A stretch of 32,735 bases of DNA from Candidatus Omnitrophota bacterium (lineage in GTDB: Bacteria; Hinthialibacterota; Hinthialibacteria; Hinthialibacterales; Hinthialibacteraceae), in NCBI GenBank assembly GCA_040755155.1, contig JBFMBP010000164.1, positions 7,567-40,301 of the forward strand. The letters run 5' to 3'. The translations under genes were made by a program, and so were the position numbers. This document shows, piece by piece, positions 7,276 through 15,565 of the stretch (its first letter is position 1; every line of letters begins with the position of its first letter). The notes beneath the pieces were generated by a model. That model was not told the origin of the DNA and ran no database searches. It was given only the letters and a program-made list of their open reading frames with translations.

Positions 7276-8378
7276 AATTCGCGGAAAAAAAATATAACGT
7301 ATTGTGCGCCTTGTTGTCGATAGCGGCGTTCGTCTCGCCGGCGGGGTCCGAACCTGCATCGCAAGAGGAATTGGCGCAGCTCTATCAACAATCCTTTTCC
7401 CTTTTTCAAAGTCTTCCCTACGACGGCGCATATTCTTATTTCCGCTCTACTCCCGATGGAGATCGGAATACGGTCGTCAATGTCCGTCAGCGCTCCTCTC
7501 AGGAAAGAAAATACGAAATCGTCTCGCCCGAATCCCTTCATGGCCTAGTTATGTTCACTAACAACGAGGGCTTTTGGGGCACATCGCTTAGCGAAGACGA
7601 GAGAAAAAAAATCGAAAAGGATTTCCACTTTCTGCCCTTGCATTTTTTCTTTTCCCGAAACGATCTCAACCAAGAAACAAAATTGAAATTTCTCTTAGAC
7701 AATTACTCTCTTTCCAAGGAAGATAATAAGGAACAAATCGCCGGACGCAAAACCTTTCTTATCCGCATCGATCCCAAAAATCGATATCGCCATTCGTATT
7801 TGATCTATCTTGACGACGAGACCAAATCCCTCCTAAAACAAGTTATTATGGATGAAGAGAAGAAACCCGTTGAAAAAATGGAGTTTCAACGGATCCGTTT
7901 CGACGAAAAACTCGCGCAAGAGCCGCTTTCCACGGAAAATTTAGTCTTAATTCATCCGTATCGTAAAGACGATCGCAAGGAAGAGAAAAAGGAAGAGAAA
8001 AAAGAAGAAAAGCAGAATGATAAAAAACCATGCTTGAATTTTTCTCCTCTCAAAATCGAATGGCTTCCTCGCGGCTTCCAGATGATCGGCGAATCCATCC
8101 GGGGAGACGGCGAAAAGCAAACTCTACATACCGTATACAGCGATGGACTCGCCGAGCTTTCCATTTTCCAACGCAAACAAACCAAAGAAGAGAAAGAGGA
8201 GCAGGAAAAAGAGAAGCGAGGAGATCAAGTCAAATTATGGGAATGGCGCGGACGAGCCATTTTCTTCCGCGATATATGCGGATTGCGCATCACGGCGATT
8301 GGCGACCTCCCCAACAGCGCTCTTTCTCGTACATTGAGCCAAATTCCCACCCTGCCTGAAAATCCAGAGAAAAAATAA
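7272..8378 (+). CDS. MucB/RseB-like sigma-E regulatory protein
   Basis: An exported 368-aa protein with signal peptide (VLCALLSIAAFVSPAGS). The N-terminal domain (about 28-225) resembles the LolA-like lipid-sensing domain of RseB/MucB: SYFRSTPDGDRNTVVNVRQR, then YEIVSPESLHGLVMFTNNEGFW. The smaller C-terminal domain (about 255-360) has the characteristic WLPRGFQMIGES, YSDGLAELSIFQ and a closing GLRITAIGDLPNS. In proteobacteria RseB binds RseA in the periplasm and shields it from proteolysis. Two highly charged Lys/Glu inserts are unusual: one between the domains (about 237-256, made of repeated KEEKK units) and one inside the C-domain (TKEEKEEQEKEKRG). The start ATG overlaps the stop of the anti-sigma gene. 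No homolog of MucD or RseP follows. Confidence 0.72.
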   Translation: MKFAEKKYNVLCALLSIAAFVSPAGSEPASQEELAQLYQQSFSLFQSLPYDGAYSYFRSTPDGDRNTVVNVRQRSSQERKYEIVSPESLHGLVMFTNNEGFWGTSLSEDERKKIEKDFHFLPLHFFFSRNDLNQETKLKFLLDNYSLSKEDNKEQIAGRKTFLIRIDPKNRYRHSYLIYLDDETKSLLKQVIMDEEKKPVEKMEFQRIRFDEKLAQEPLSTENLVLIHPYRKDDRKEEKKEEKKEEKQNDKKPCLNFSPLKIEWLPRGFQMIGESIRGDGEKQTLHTVYSDGLAELSIFQRKQTKEEKEEQEKEKRGDQVKLWEWRGRAIFFRDICGLRITAIGDLPNSALSRTLSQIPTLPENPEKK

Positions 8379-8454
8379 CCTATATTACGCGCGAAAAAGC
8401 AGGATGGGCCGTGTTTTTTCGACTCTCTCAAAGGATTGATCTTTTCCCAGAAGT

Positions 8455-8506
8455 TTGAGGGGTTTATTCAAGGGCAGAAAAAACCTTGCCCTTGCCACCC
8501 TCCTAA
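8455..8506. repeat. Dispersed CAAGGGC hairpin repeat, copy B
   Basis: CAAGGGC (8469-8475) and GCCCTTG (8488-8494) form a 7-bp hairpin with an A-rich 12-nt loop, followed by CCACCCTCCTAATC. It lies 90 nt downstream of the RseB-like gene and upstream of lpxB. Copy D matches it almost base for base, including an AAGT..GAGGG upstream shoulder. Confidence 0.8.
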
Positions 8507-8590
8507 TCCACACTGCCCCCCAGCTTGCTTTAATCGTGGAATGCATAGATGATTTTGCCTATCGCCGAGAAAAAATCTCGTAAATCAGGG

Positions 8591-8609
8591 CGGCGCCGTA
8601 GCGGCGCCG
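8591..8609. other. GC-rich hairpin just upstream of lpxB
   Basis: CGGCGCC (8591-8597) and GGCGCCG (8603-8609) form a 7-bp hairpin with a 5-nt loop, ending 19 nt before the lpxB start codon, where it could limit ribosome access. An in-frame TAG at 8599-8601 prevents an upstream lpxB start. Confidence 0.5.
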
Positions 8610-8628
8610 GGAATTCGAGTTCGAGCCT

Positions 8629-9753
8629 TTGAGACATCTGAAATTGTTCTTTTCTGTGGGTGAAGAATCGGCCGATCTGCACGCTTCGCGCCTTTGCGCG
8701 GAATTGAAAAAACGGGACGCCGAGATCGAACTTTTCGGATTTGGGGGGGAAAAACTGCAGGCGGAAGGCGTGGAGATTCTATATCCCTTGCCGGAACTGG
8801 CGCTGGTTGGATTCGTAGAAGTATTGAAGCATCTGCCCGCCATCTTTCGGCTGCAATCGCTGGCGCGGCGCGCGTGGGAGGAACGAAAGCCGGACGCCGT
8901 GGTTTTGGTGGATTATCCTGGGTTTAACTTGAGGCTGGCGAAGGCGGCGCATGAAAGAGGGATTCCCGTCTTGTATTACATCGCGCCGCAGGCGTGGGCG
9001 TGGAAGGAAGGACGAACGGAAACGATGCGGCGGATCGTGCGCCGGTTGATGGTCATCTTTCCTTTCGAAGAGCCATTTTTTCGTAAACGAGGCGTCGAGA
9101 CCTGTTACGTGGGGCATCCCTTGCTCGAACGCATAGCGCCCCCGAATGAGAAAGAGACGCATCTGAACGCTCCGCTGATAGGACTGCTGCCGGGAAGCCG
9201 CAAGAACGAGTTGCGGCATTTGCTGCCGGTAATGCTGAAGGCGGCAGCTTTGCTGCGGGAGAGGCTGCCGCAGGCTCGGTTTCGGCTGTTTCTGGCGGAT
9301 GGGCTGCCGGTTAATCTTTTACATTCATTTTCCCTGCCCCACTTCGTCGATGTTGTTCGCGATAAAAATTACGAACGGCGGCGGGAGTTGGATTTCGCCT
9401 GGACGGGATCGGGAACGGCGACAGTGGAAAATGCATTATTAGGGATTCCGATGGCGGTATTGTTCCGGAGCCACCCCATAAACGTGTTTCTAGGGCGGCG
9501 GCTGGTTCGGATTCCTTATATCGGGATGGTCAATCTCATCGCGCAAAAGGGCGTATGTCCGGAATTCATCCAGGAACAATGCCAGCCGGAGACGCTGGCG
9601 CGGTATGCGGAGGAATTGTTGTCTTCGCCCGAACGGTATTTTGAAATGATAGAAGATTTGAAGAAAATGCGGGCGCGTATGGGAGAAGCGTCCGCGTCGA
9701 AGCGAGCCGCCGAGGAGATATTCGCTGCGTTGTCATGCGAGGAGCAATCTTGA
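8629..9753 (+). CDS. lpxB: Lipid-A-disaccharide synthase
   Basis: LpxB condenses UDP-2,3-diacylglucosamine with lipid X to give the tetraacyl disaccharide precursor of lipid A, at the inner-membrane surface. The 374-aa length is typical. GT-B (family 19) signatures are in order: LFFSVGEESADLHASRL (usual SAGEPSGDLH), PELALVGFVEVL, VLVDYPGFNLRLAKAA, YYIAPQAWAWKEGR, VGHPLLE, GLLPGSRKNEL, and the nucleotide-binding SGTATVENALLGIPM. The start is a TTG with no good Shine-Dalgarno; an in-frame TAG 28 nt upstream excludes a longer protein and later starts would cut into the first motif. A hairpin precedes the start. The gene is not clustered with lpxA, lpxC, lpxD or fabZ, the usual partners. It is strong evidence for an LPS-bearing outer membrane. 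Confidence 0.95.
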   Translation: MRHLKLFFSVGEESADLHASRLCAELKKRDAEIELFGFGGEKLQAEGVEILYPLPELALVGFVEVLKHLPAIFRLQSLARRAWEERKPDAVVLVDYPGFNLRLAKAAHERGIPVLYYIAPQAWAWKEGRTETMRRIVRRLMVIFPFEEPFFRKRGVETCYVGHPLLERIAPPNEKETHLNAPLIGLLPGSRKNELRHLLPVMLKAAALLRERLPQARFRLFLADGLPVNLLHSFSLPHFVDVVRDKNYERRRELDFAWTGSGTATVENALLGIPMAVLFRSHPINVFLGRRLVRIPYIGMVNLIAQKGVCPEFIQEQCQPETLARYAEELLSSPERYFEMIEDLKKMRARMGEASASKRAAEEIFAALSCEEQS

Positions 9754-9821
9754 GCGCGAGGATCGTTCGAGAAGGAATAACACCTTCCCTCGCTTCCCCG
9801 TCGATCGAAAGGACGAATGTT

Positions 9822-10505
9822 GTGGCCGACCAGCTGGCTTCTTTTTATCGAAATCAAACGTTTGCGTTAACGCTGGATTCGTGCGCCGTTGCGGCGGCGC
9901 TGGCGTTGATTTATTTCATCGCCATGAAAATGTTATCTGTTCTTTTGCGGGCGGCGCATTGGCCGCGGCTGTTTTATGGTTTGGATAAGCTGTTATTGGG
10001 TTATCTTCTCGCTGCGTTGGCATCAGTGATTTTCGGGAAAGATTTTTGGACGCATACTAAGATTTCTTACATCGTCCTTCTTGGAATGGGCGCCTTTCTG
10101 GGATTTTTCTACGCTGTGGGGGAAGCGGCGCCGGGGAAACAGGCTTGGTCGTATACGAAAGATGGGCCGCCAAAGGAATGGAACTGGATTGATTTGTCGT
10201 TTCCGATTTTCTTCATCATTCTTTATTTTGTTTTTTTCTACTACCCGGTTTTAGTTCCGCAAAAGGCGATTCTGGACGGCCTTCATTGGCCTGCTATGGC
10301 TAAAGAATGGCTTCTGAAAAAAGTGGAGAAGCCGGGGGAAGAGAGAGGACCTTACGCCGTGTTGTTCGTGGTTCATTTGGCGTGCGCTGCCTATGTTCTG
10401 CGAAAGATAGGATTGGGTTTAGCCAATGCGGGATCGTACGTTAAGGGATTATTGGAGCCGCAAGAAAAAGATTCTAGCGAGGAGGACGATCGAATCGCCG
10501 AATAA
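9822..10505 (+). CDS. Multi-pass membrane protein of unknown function
   Basis: I do not recognise this family. About 227 aa with four or five likely membrane helices: VAAALALIYFIAMKMLSVLL, LLLGYLLAALASVIFG, ISYIVLLGMGAFLGFFYAVG, LSFPIFFIILYFVFFYYPVL and a weaker VLFVVHLACAAYVL. A Trp-rich loop (KEWNWIDLSF) separates helices three and four, and the C-terminus is acidic. The frame is also open from an ATG at 9735, overlapping the end of lpxB, but that start has no ribosome binding site and would add a polar tail. GTG at 9822 has AAAGGA 8 nt upstream and places the first helix near the N-terminus, so I prefer it. Spacing after lpxB suggests co-transcription, and so possibly an envelope role. Confidence 0.7.
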   Translation: MADQLASFYRNQTFALTLDSCAVAAALALIYFIAMKMLSVLLRAAHWPRLFYGLDKLLLGYLLAALASVIFGKDFWTHTKISYIVLLGMGAFLGFFYAVGEAAPGKQAWSYTKDGPPKEWNWIDLSFPIFFIILYFVFFYYPVLVPQKAILDGLHWPAMAKEWLLKKVEKPGEERGPYAVLFVVHLACAAYVLRKIGLGLANAGSYVKGLLEPQEKDSSEEDDRIAE

Positions 10506-10538
10506 GGGACTAAAAAAAACATCGCGATCGGCTTGGCC

Positions 10539-11630
10539 TTATTTCTTCGCGGCGGAAAAATAACGCCGCCAAATCGATAGAACCGGTCTTGCAGTTCCTT
10601 TTTCGTCGAGCAGGCCGCAATCTTTCCAGACGACGAAGGCTTCCGGGGAAGAGGCTTTAATTTTATCCCAAAGCGCGTCGTAATCGCGAGAGAGAAACGA
10701 TACGATGAAAAGATATCGATCCCGCTGCGCCGTTTGGAATAACGTTTGGTAATACTTGGCCTGACTGTCGGGACTGCCGGGAATTTCGAGATGGAATGTT
10801 TTTAGATGGATGGTTTCCCCCGGATAGCCCGTCTCGCCGATGGCGATGGGTTTATCCGTAAAGGATCGCAGCCAGTCAAGATCGGCGTTGGCATGATCAA
10901 GGTTGCCAATCATGAAGGGATAATAACTGATCCCCACGACATCGCAATATTGTAAAAACGCCTTGATTTCTTCCTGCTGCGCTTTAACGTCGCTCCATCC
11001 TTCGTTTCTTAAATTATGCAGCGTAAAGGTGGCGAAAATGGGCAAAGCGGGATTCTCTTTTTTTAATTCTGTATAGGTGGATCGATAGAGATCGAGGAAC
11101 GGCGCCCATTGCGCCGGAGCGTTATGGAACAATTCGTTAACTTCGATGCCAATGGCCAGATAATCGGGCTTTAGGCGCTTGATGGCGCGGCGGCAGTAAT
11201 TCAAGTAGGCTTTTTTCACGAGAGGATCGTCGAACGGCTTGTTTTGAAACGTTTCCGGCAACGGCATGTTCTCTTTCTCGCCCCAATACAGCGCCATACC
11301 CTTGCGGTCGCCGTTCATCGGCGTGACCGAGACGAAAATTTTTCTGCCCGCGGATGCTTGGACGCGCCGGTCCCAGTTTCTTTCCAAATCGAAGGAATAT
11401 GGCGCGCCATCCAAGGATTCCGTCCAGGGAACGCCCGAATCCAGATGATGGGCGATGATGTCGCCGTTCTCTCTTACGAATCGATAAGCGTCGTCGACGG
11501 CCTCTTGCGAAATGTCGTAAGGGAAAGGAGTGAATCCCATATAAAATGGGCGGACGGCGTCCTCTTCCGCGTCCAGCAGGGAAGGCGATAAAGAGAAGAG
11601 TATGAAGAAAAGGGTTTTTTTACATGACAT
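10539..11630 (-). CDS. Secreted clan GH-A-like glycoside hydrolase
   Basis: An exported 363-aa protein with a signal peptide (KKTLFFILFSLSPSLL) and a predicted TIM barrel. The first strand carries MGFTPFPYDISQEAVDDAY. The putative acid/base Glu is in IGIEVNEL (Glu166, in the NE pair typical of clan GH-A). After VVGISYYPFM comes the putative nucleophile in IAIGETGYPG (Glu266), 100 residues later, as the clan requires. This resembles GH53-type galactanases and related putative glycosidases, but I cannot assign family or substrate. It is transcribed against the lpxB unit and converges with it; the stop codons are 33 nt apart. Confidence 0.72.
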   Translation of the reverse strand: MSCKKTLFFILFSLSPSLLDAEEDAVRPFYMGFTPFPYDISQEAVDDAYRFVRENGDIIAHHLDSGVPWTESLDGAPYSFDLERNWDRRVQASAGRKIFVSVTPMNGDRKGMALYWGEKENMPLPETFQNKPFDDPLVKKAYLNYCRRAIKRLKPDYLAIGIEVNELFHNAPAQWAPFLDLYRSTYTELKKENPALPIFATFTLHNLRNEGWSDVKAQQEEIKAFLQYCDVVGISYYPFMIGNLDHANADLDWLRSFTDKPIAIGETGYPGETIHLKTFHLEIPGSPDSQAKYYQTLFQTAQRDRYLFIVSFLSRDYDALWDKIKASSPEAFVVWKDCGLLDEKGTARPVLSIWRRYFSAAKK

Positions 11631-12014
11631 GGCAATCGAGAACCTCGTAAGAAAAGATGGCTATCATTTCTATTACGCAACATCATTCTTCCCCTTTCAA
11701 AAAAAAGAAAATGTTTTCGGTAATATGGTTTGAATCGCGCCTCTGCATAGAGCGGGATATCCAAGAAACAGAGATTTTCGTTTCATTATGAGATTCCATG
11801 GAATGAAATCTATGACTAGGAAAAGGAGCATAACCGTCCACCTTTTCGAGCCTTTGATGGATTTTTATAAGAAAACCAAGATGTAGAAGTTATCTTCCCC
11901 GCGCGGGAAATCATCGAAAAATCATCGTTGGCTAGCTCTTCTTTAACATGGGAAGACAAAAATTATTCTAACGCCGATTCGATAACCTGCTATCGGCCAT
12001 TTTGTTTACGAGGA
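11631..12014. other. Intergenic region with no recognised gene
   Basis: Between the glycosidase start and the fusA leader I see no convincing gene. A 24-codon frame at about 11811-11885 (MTRKRSITVHLFEPLMDFYK...) has no ribosome binding site and is probably chance. Confidence 0.5.
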
Positions 12015-12061
12015 TGACATTTTCACCGTGGCGTTAGACCCTGACATTTTCACTGTGGCGT
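12015..12061. repeat. Two direct repeats resembling an insertion-sequence end
   Basis: TGACATTTTCACCGTGGCGT (12015-12034) and TGACATTTTCACTGTGGCGT (12042-12061) differ at one base and are spaced 27 bp apart. From memory, tandem motifs like this occur at the ends of IS21-family elements. No istA/istB gene is present, so this may be a solo end left by deletion, or an operator pair upstream of the fusA promoter. Confidence 0.55.
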
Positions 12062-12081
12062 AACAAAAGACAATTTTTATA

Positions 12082-12109
12082 TTGACTTTTCCTAAAAACC
12101 AACTAAACT
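12082..12109 (+). promoter_or_regulatory. Putative fusA promoter with long leader
   Basis: TTGACT (12082-12087), 16-bp spacer, TAAACT (12104-12109). If used, the fusA mRNA would have a leader of about 290 nt, which includes a G7 tract and GC-rich palindromic stretches but no open frame that I can support. Confidence 0.4.
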
Positions 12110-12407
12110 TTTATGTTTGTGTTTTTTCTGGGGGGGAACGAAAGAGATTTGAAGATTTTCGAATCGCGTTCGGATTTCCGGCGTTCCCGTTTCACGCAGC
12201 TCCCGCCGAGGATAGATATCTCCCGCCGGACTGATTCACGGAAATCATTTTGGGGATGGAAAACGTATTAACTTTTGGCCCGGCTAGCCGTTCTTCTTGC
12301 GCGGCGGCCGCAAGGGACGATCATAAGGCTGCGCGGCGGCCTTTCCGGCAACATTGCGCCGCGCAGGCGGCGAAGAACAAGAAAGGAAAACAAAGGCAGG
12401 TTTGACG

Positions 12408-14495
12408 ATGGCAAGACAGATTCCCCTAGAACGAGTTCGGAACATCGGCATAATGGCTCACATTGACGCAGGCAAAACCACGGTGACCGAACGCATCTTA
12501 TATTATACGGGCAAGACGCACAAAATCGGCGAAGTTCACGACGGCGAAGCCACCATGGACTGGATGGAGCAGGAGCGGGAGCGTGGCATTACCATTTGCT
12601 CCGCCGCTACGACGTGCTTCTGGAACAACCACCGCATCAACATCATCGACACGCCGGGGCACGTCGACTTCACTGTCGAGGTGGAGCGTTCGCTGCGCGT
12701 TCTCGACGGCGCCATCGCCCTCTTCTGCGCTGTGGCCGGCGTGGAGCCTCAATCCGAAACCGTATGGCGCCAAGCCCAGAAATACGAGGTTCCCGTCATC
12801 GCCTTCGTCAATAAGATGGATCGCGCCGGGGCGGATTTTTTCCGCGCCGTCGAATCTATGAAGGATCAACTGAGCGCCAATCCCGTTCCCATCGTCATCC
12901 CCATGATGAAGGACGGCGAGTTGCGCGCCGTCATTGATCTCATCCACAATGTCGCGCACTATTACGACGATGCGGTCGGCGAGAAGCGGCATGACGAAGC
13001 CGTACCGGAAGAATTCGCCGCCGAACGGGACTTTTGGTATAAGCATCTCATAGAGAAAGTCAGCGAAGTAGACGAGCATCTCCTTGAAAAATTCTGCGGC
13101 GGCGAGGAGATAACCAGCGAAGAGTTGATACTGGGCATCCGCCGGGCGACGCTGGCGCGGACGATCACCCCCGTCCTTTGCGGCGCCGCCTTCAAGAACA
13201 AGGGCGTCAAACGGCTCATCGACGCCGTCGTCGATTTTTTGCCTTCGCCCGTCGATCTTCCGCCCGTTATCGGTTTTCACGAAGGCGAAGAGATCGAACG
13301 CCATCCCAGCGACGATTCGCCCCTGGCCGCCTTGGCTTTTAAAGTCGTAGCCGACAAGCACATGGGAAAATTGATCTATTTCCGTGTCTATTCCGGAACC
13401 ATGCAGGCCGGCAGCTATATTCTGAACGCCAGCAAAGGCAAAAAACAGCGCATCGGGCGGCTATTGCAAATGCACGCCAACAAGCAGGAGCAGCGCGACG
13501 CCATCTATTGCGGCGACATCGGCGTCGCCGTCGGCCTCAGCGACACCATCACCGGCGATACGCTATGCGCCGTCGATCATCCCGTGATTCTGGAGGCGAT
13601 CGAGTTTCCCTCGCCCGTCATTTCCGTCAGCATCACGCCCGAATCCAAAGCCGACAGCGATAAGTTGGGCATGGGTCTTGGCCGCCTCGCGGAAGAAGAC
13701 CCCACCTTTATCGTCTCGTCCGGCGAGGAATCGGGCGAGACCATCATTTCCGGCATGGGCGAACTGCATCTGGAGATCATCGTCGACCGCCTCAAGCGCG
13801 AATACGGCGTACAAGCCGCCGTGGGGCGCCCGCAGGTGGCCTACCGCGAGACCATCACCAAATTCGCCGAAGTCAACCACCGCTATGTTAAGCAAAGCGG
13901 CGGCAAAGGCGATTTTGCGCATACCGAGTTCCGCATCGAGCCGGTTCCTGCCGGACAAGGCTTCGAATTCGTCAACGAAATCTATGGCGGCTCCATTCCG
14001 CGCGAATACATCCCCGCCGTGGAAAAGGGGATCATCGACGCCATGCAGCGCGGCGTGTTGGCCCATTATCCCATCGTGGATTTGAAAGTGACGCTCATCG
14101 ATGGCTCCTACCACGACGTGGATTCTTCCGAGCGCGCCTTCCGCATCTGCGCAAGCCAGGCCTTCAAAGACGCCTTCCTGCGCGCTAAGCCCCATCTGCT
14201 CGAACCCATCATGCGGGTGCACGTTACGACGCCGACGGAATACGCCGGGTCCGTCAACGGCAGCCTCTGCGGCAAGCGGGGACGCATCCAGGGCATGGAC
14301 TCCATCGGCAACGCCAGCGTCGTAAAGGCGATGGTTCCCCTATCGGAGATGTTCGGCTACGCCACGGAATTGCGCACTATCACCTCCGGACGCGCCTCCT
14401 TCTCCATGCAGTTCGAGCACTACGAACCCGTGCCCCCCAACATCGCCCAGGACATCGTCGACGCCCGCAAGGAAAAAGAACGCGGAGCGGCGTGA
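12408..14495 (+). CDS. fusA: Translation elongation factor G
   Basis: EF-G, the GTPase that drives ribosomal translocation and, with RRF, recycling. The protein is 695 aa, full length. The start is the ATG at 12408, preceded by AGG at 7 nt; a longer frame from a TTG at 12354 would add 18 unconserved residues. GTPase motifs: [12 protein letters not shown] (P-loop), the switch [25 protein letters not shown] and [12 protein letters not shown]. Domain II begins near [15 protein letters not shown]. Domains III-V carry [35 protein letters not shown] and, near the C-terminus, [16 protein letters not shown]-type sequence. Usage of C-ending codons is strongly biased, as for a highly expressed gene. 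It stands alone rather than in the rpsL-rpsG-fusA-tuf operon. A strong terminator follows. Confidence 0.96.
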   Translation: MARQIPLERVRNIGIMAHIDAGKTTVTERILYYTGKTHKIGEVHDGEATMDWMEQERERGITICSAATTCFWNNHRINIIDTPGHVDFTVEVERSLRVLDGAIALFCAVAGVEPQSETVWRQAQKYEVPVIAFVNKMDRAGADFFRAVESMKDQLSANPVPIVIPMMKDGELRAVIDLIHNVAHYYDDAVGEKRHDEAVPEEFAAERDFWYKHLIEKVSEVDEHLLEKFCGGEEITSEELILGIRRATLARTITPVLCGAAFKNKGVKRLIDAVVDFLPSPVDLPPVIGFHEGEEIERHPSDDSPLAALAFKVVADKHMGKLIYFRVYSGTMQAGSYILNASKGKKQRIGRLLQMHANKQEQRDAIYCGDIGVAVGLSDTITGDTLCAVDHPVILEAIEFPSPVISVSITPESKADSDKLGMGLGRLAEEDPTFIVSSGEESGETIISGMGELHLEIIVDRLKREYGVQAAVGRPQVAYRETITKFAEVNHRYVKQSGGKGDFAHTEFRIEPVPAGQGFEFVNEIYGGSIPREYIPAVEKGIIDAMQRGVLAHYPIVDLKVTLIDGSYHDVDSSERAFRICASQAFKDAFLRAKPHLLEPIMRVHVTTPTEYAGSVNGSLCGKRGRIQGMDSIGNASVVKAMVPLSEMFGYATELRTITSGRASFSMQFEHYEPVPPNIAQDIVDARKEKERGAA

Positions 14496-14574
14496 GAGGA
14501 ATGAGGAGTGAGGAATGATGAGTGAAGGCGAGCATGCGATTGGAGTTCGTCTTCCCACTTTTGAATACGATGAG

Positions 14575-14610
14575 AAGGAGCGGCCGATGCGCCGCTCCTT
14601 CCGCGTTTTT
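14575..14610 (+). terminator. Rho-independent terminator of fusA
   Basis: A perfect 10-bp stem AAGGAGCGGC (14575-14584) / GCCGCTCCTT (14591-14600) with a 6-nt loop is followed by CCGCG and five T (14606-14610). It lies about 80 nt after the fusA stop. Confidence 0.85.
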
Positions 14611-14645
14611 GGCTCTATCGCCGTTAATGAATATTGTCAGAAAAT

Positions 14646-14725
14646 GTAAGATGGGCCGCGATGCTTGACCCATCGTTTTTATGTAATATGGTTATTGATG
14701 GGTCAAAAGGCGCGACCCATCTTAC
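14646..14725. repeat. 80-bp imperfect palindrome (MITE- or REP-like)
   Basis: The two 30-nt arms are near reverse complements: both start GTAAGATGGG(C/T)CGCG and end TTGACCCATC when read inward. Each arm is itself partly self-complementary (GATGGG ... CCCATC), so the element can fold as one long hairpin or as two smaller ones. It sits between the fusA terminator and the orphan antitoxin gene. Confidence 0.75.
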
Positions 14726-14776
14726 GCAATAAAAAGAAATATGACGCCATCGACGCGAGCGAGGTTTGAATAGAAA

Positions 14777-15148
14777 ATGAATATCAAACCCATCAAAACA
14801 AAAGCGGACTACAAAGCCGCCCTGGCGGAAGCCAAACGCTTGGCGAACGCGCAGCCGAATACGCCAAAAGGCGACAAGCTGGAAGTTCTATCCACGCTAA
14901 TAGAAGACTACGAAAGAAAGAACCATCCCATAGAAGAACCCGATCCAATAGCGGCGATAGAACATCGCATGGAAGCGTTAGGAATGATCCGCAAGGATTT
15001 GGAACCCATCTTAGGAACGCGCGCCCGCGTCAGCGAAATCCTAACGCGCAAGCGCCCCCTCACGCTCTCCATGATCCGCAAAATTCATCAAACCCTGCAA
15101 ATCCCCGCCGAGACGTTGATACAAACCTATCGATTGAATGAAGAGTGA
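14777..15148 (+). CDS. HigA-family antitoxin-like transcriptional regulator (orphan)
   Basis: A 123-aa protein of the HigA type: an N-terminal dimer/toxin-binding segment (IKTKADYKAALAEAKRLANAQP, GDKLEVLSTLIEDYERKNHPI) and a C-terminal XRE-type helix-turn-helix (HRMEALGMIRKDLEPILGTRARVSEILTRKRPLTLSMIRKIH). In classical higBA systems HigA neutralises the ribosome-dependent mRNA endonuclease HigB and represses its own operon. The higB toxin normally lies directly upstream; here that space holds only the fusA terminator and the 80-bp palindrome, so this looks like an orphan antitoxin or free-standing regulator. The 68-codon frame three nucleotides downstream does not resemble HigB. Confidence 0.82.
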   Translation: MNIKPIKTKADYKAALAEAKRLANAQPNTPKGDKLEVLSTLIEDYERKNHPIEEPDPIAAIEHRMEALGMIRKDLEPILGTRARVSEILTRKRPLTLSMIRKIHQTLQIPAETLIQTYRLNEE

Positions 15149-15151
15149 TGA

Positions 15152-15358
15152 ATGATGAGTGATGAATTTCGTCCCGACATTGTCTTTTCCATCGAACGCT
15201 ATTCCCCGGAGCGCAAGGCGGAATTTCTTTTATCTAACGCCGTAGATGAAAGGGACTACGAGAAAGCGGCGGATCATGTGCGGGCGAAGGGCCTCAATCC
15301 AGACGCCATTCCGCATCGCAAGCCCGAATTTTTGTCTGAATCAGGATATCCAGGATAA
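15152..15358 (+). CDS. Hypothetical 68-aa protein, C-terminus rewritten by a repeat
   Basis: A small frame directly following the HigA-like gene. The middle (RPDIVFSIERYSPERKAEFL, ERDYEKAADHVRAKGLNP) looks like real protein, acidic and helical, but I recognise no family. Its start codons (ATGATG) lie inside a 16-mer repeat found also at the end of the MFS gene, and its last residues (SESGYPG) and stop codon come from the left terminal repeat of a 99-bp inverted-repeat element. It may be a truncated remnant rather than an intact gene. Confidence 0.4.
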   Translation: MMSDEFRPDIVFSIERYSPERKAEFLLSNAVDERDYEKAADHVRAKGLNPDAIPHRKPEFLSESGYPG

Positions 15359-15430
15359 AAGGATGACCAGGATTTTTGTTAGTTTTTATCCTGAATATCC
15401 TGTTAATCCTGACCATCCTGATTCAGACAA
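15332..15430. repeat. 99-bp element with 16-bp terminal inverted repeats and internal ATCCTG copies
   Basis: TTGTCTGAATCAGGAT (15332-15347) is the exact reverse complement of 15415-15430. Inside, CAGGAT recurs on the left side and ATCCTG recurs every nine bases on the right (ATCCTG-aat-ATCCTG-tta-ATCCTG-acc-ATCCTG), so the element can fold into a long branched hairpin. It ends the upstream small frame. Confidence 0.8.
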
Positions 15431-15464
15431 GATTTTTTCCGCCTTTGAGTATACATTTACGCAT

Positions 15465-15512
15465 TCAAGGGCAGAAAAAACCTTGCCTTTGATATCCGCC
15501 TGCCCTAATCTT
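15465..15512. repeat. Dispersed CAAGGGC hairpin repeat, copy C
   Basis: TCAAGGGCAGAAAAAACCTT and then GCCTTTG, with a downstream CCCTAATC, match copy B with one change in the right arm and a small insertion. It lies between the convergent ends of the 68-aa frame and the HEPN gene. Confidence 0.7.
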
Positions 15513-15565
15513 TACAATCCGCCAAATATTTGGTTTTGTTTATAGTCAATCTAACGCTGATGTTT

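Noticed and set aside
12498-14222. Minus-strand frames of 287 and 219 codons opposite fusA
   Set aside because: Antisense to a clear EF-G with strong codon bias; no independent evidence.
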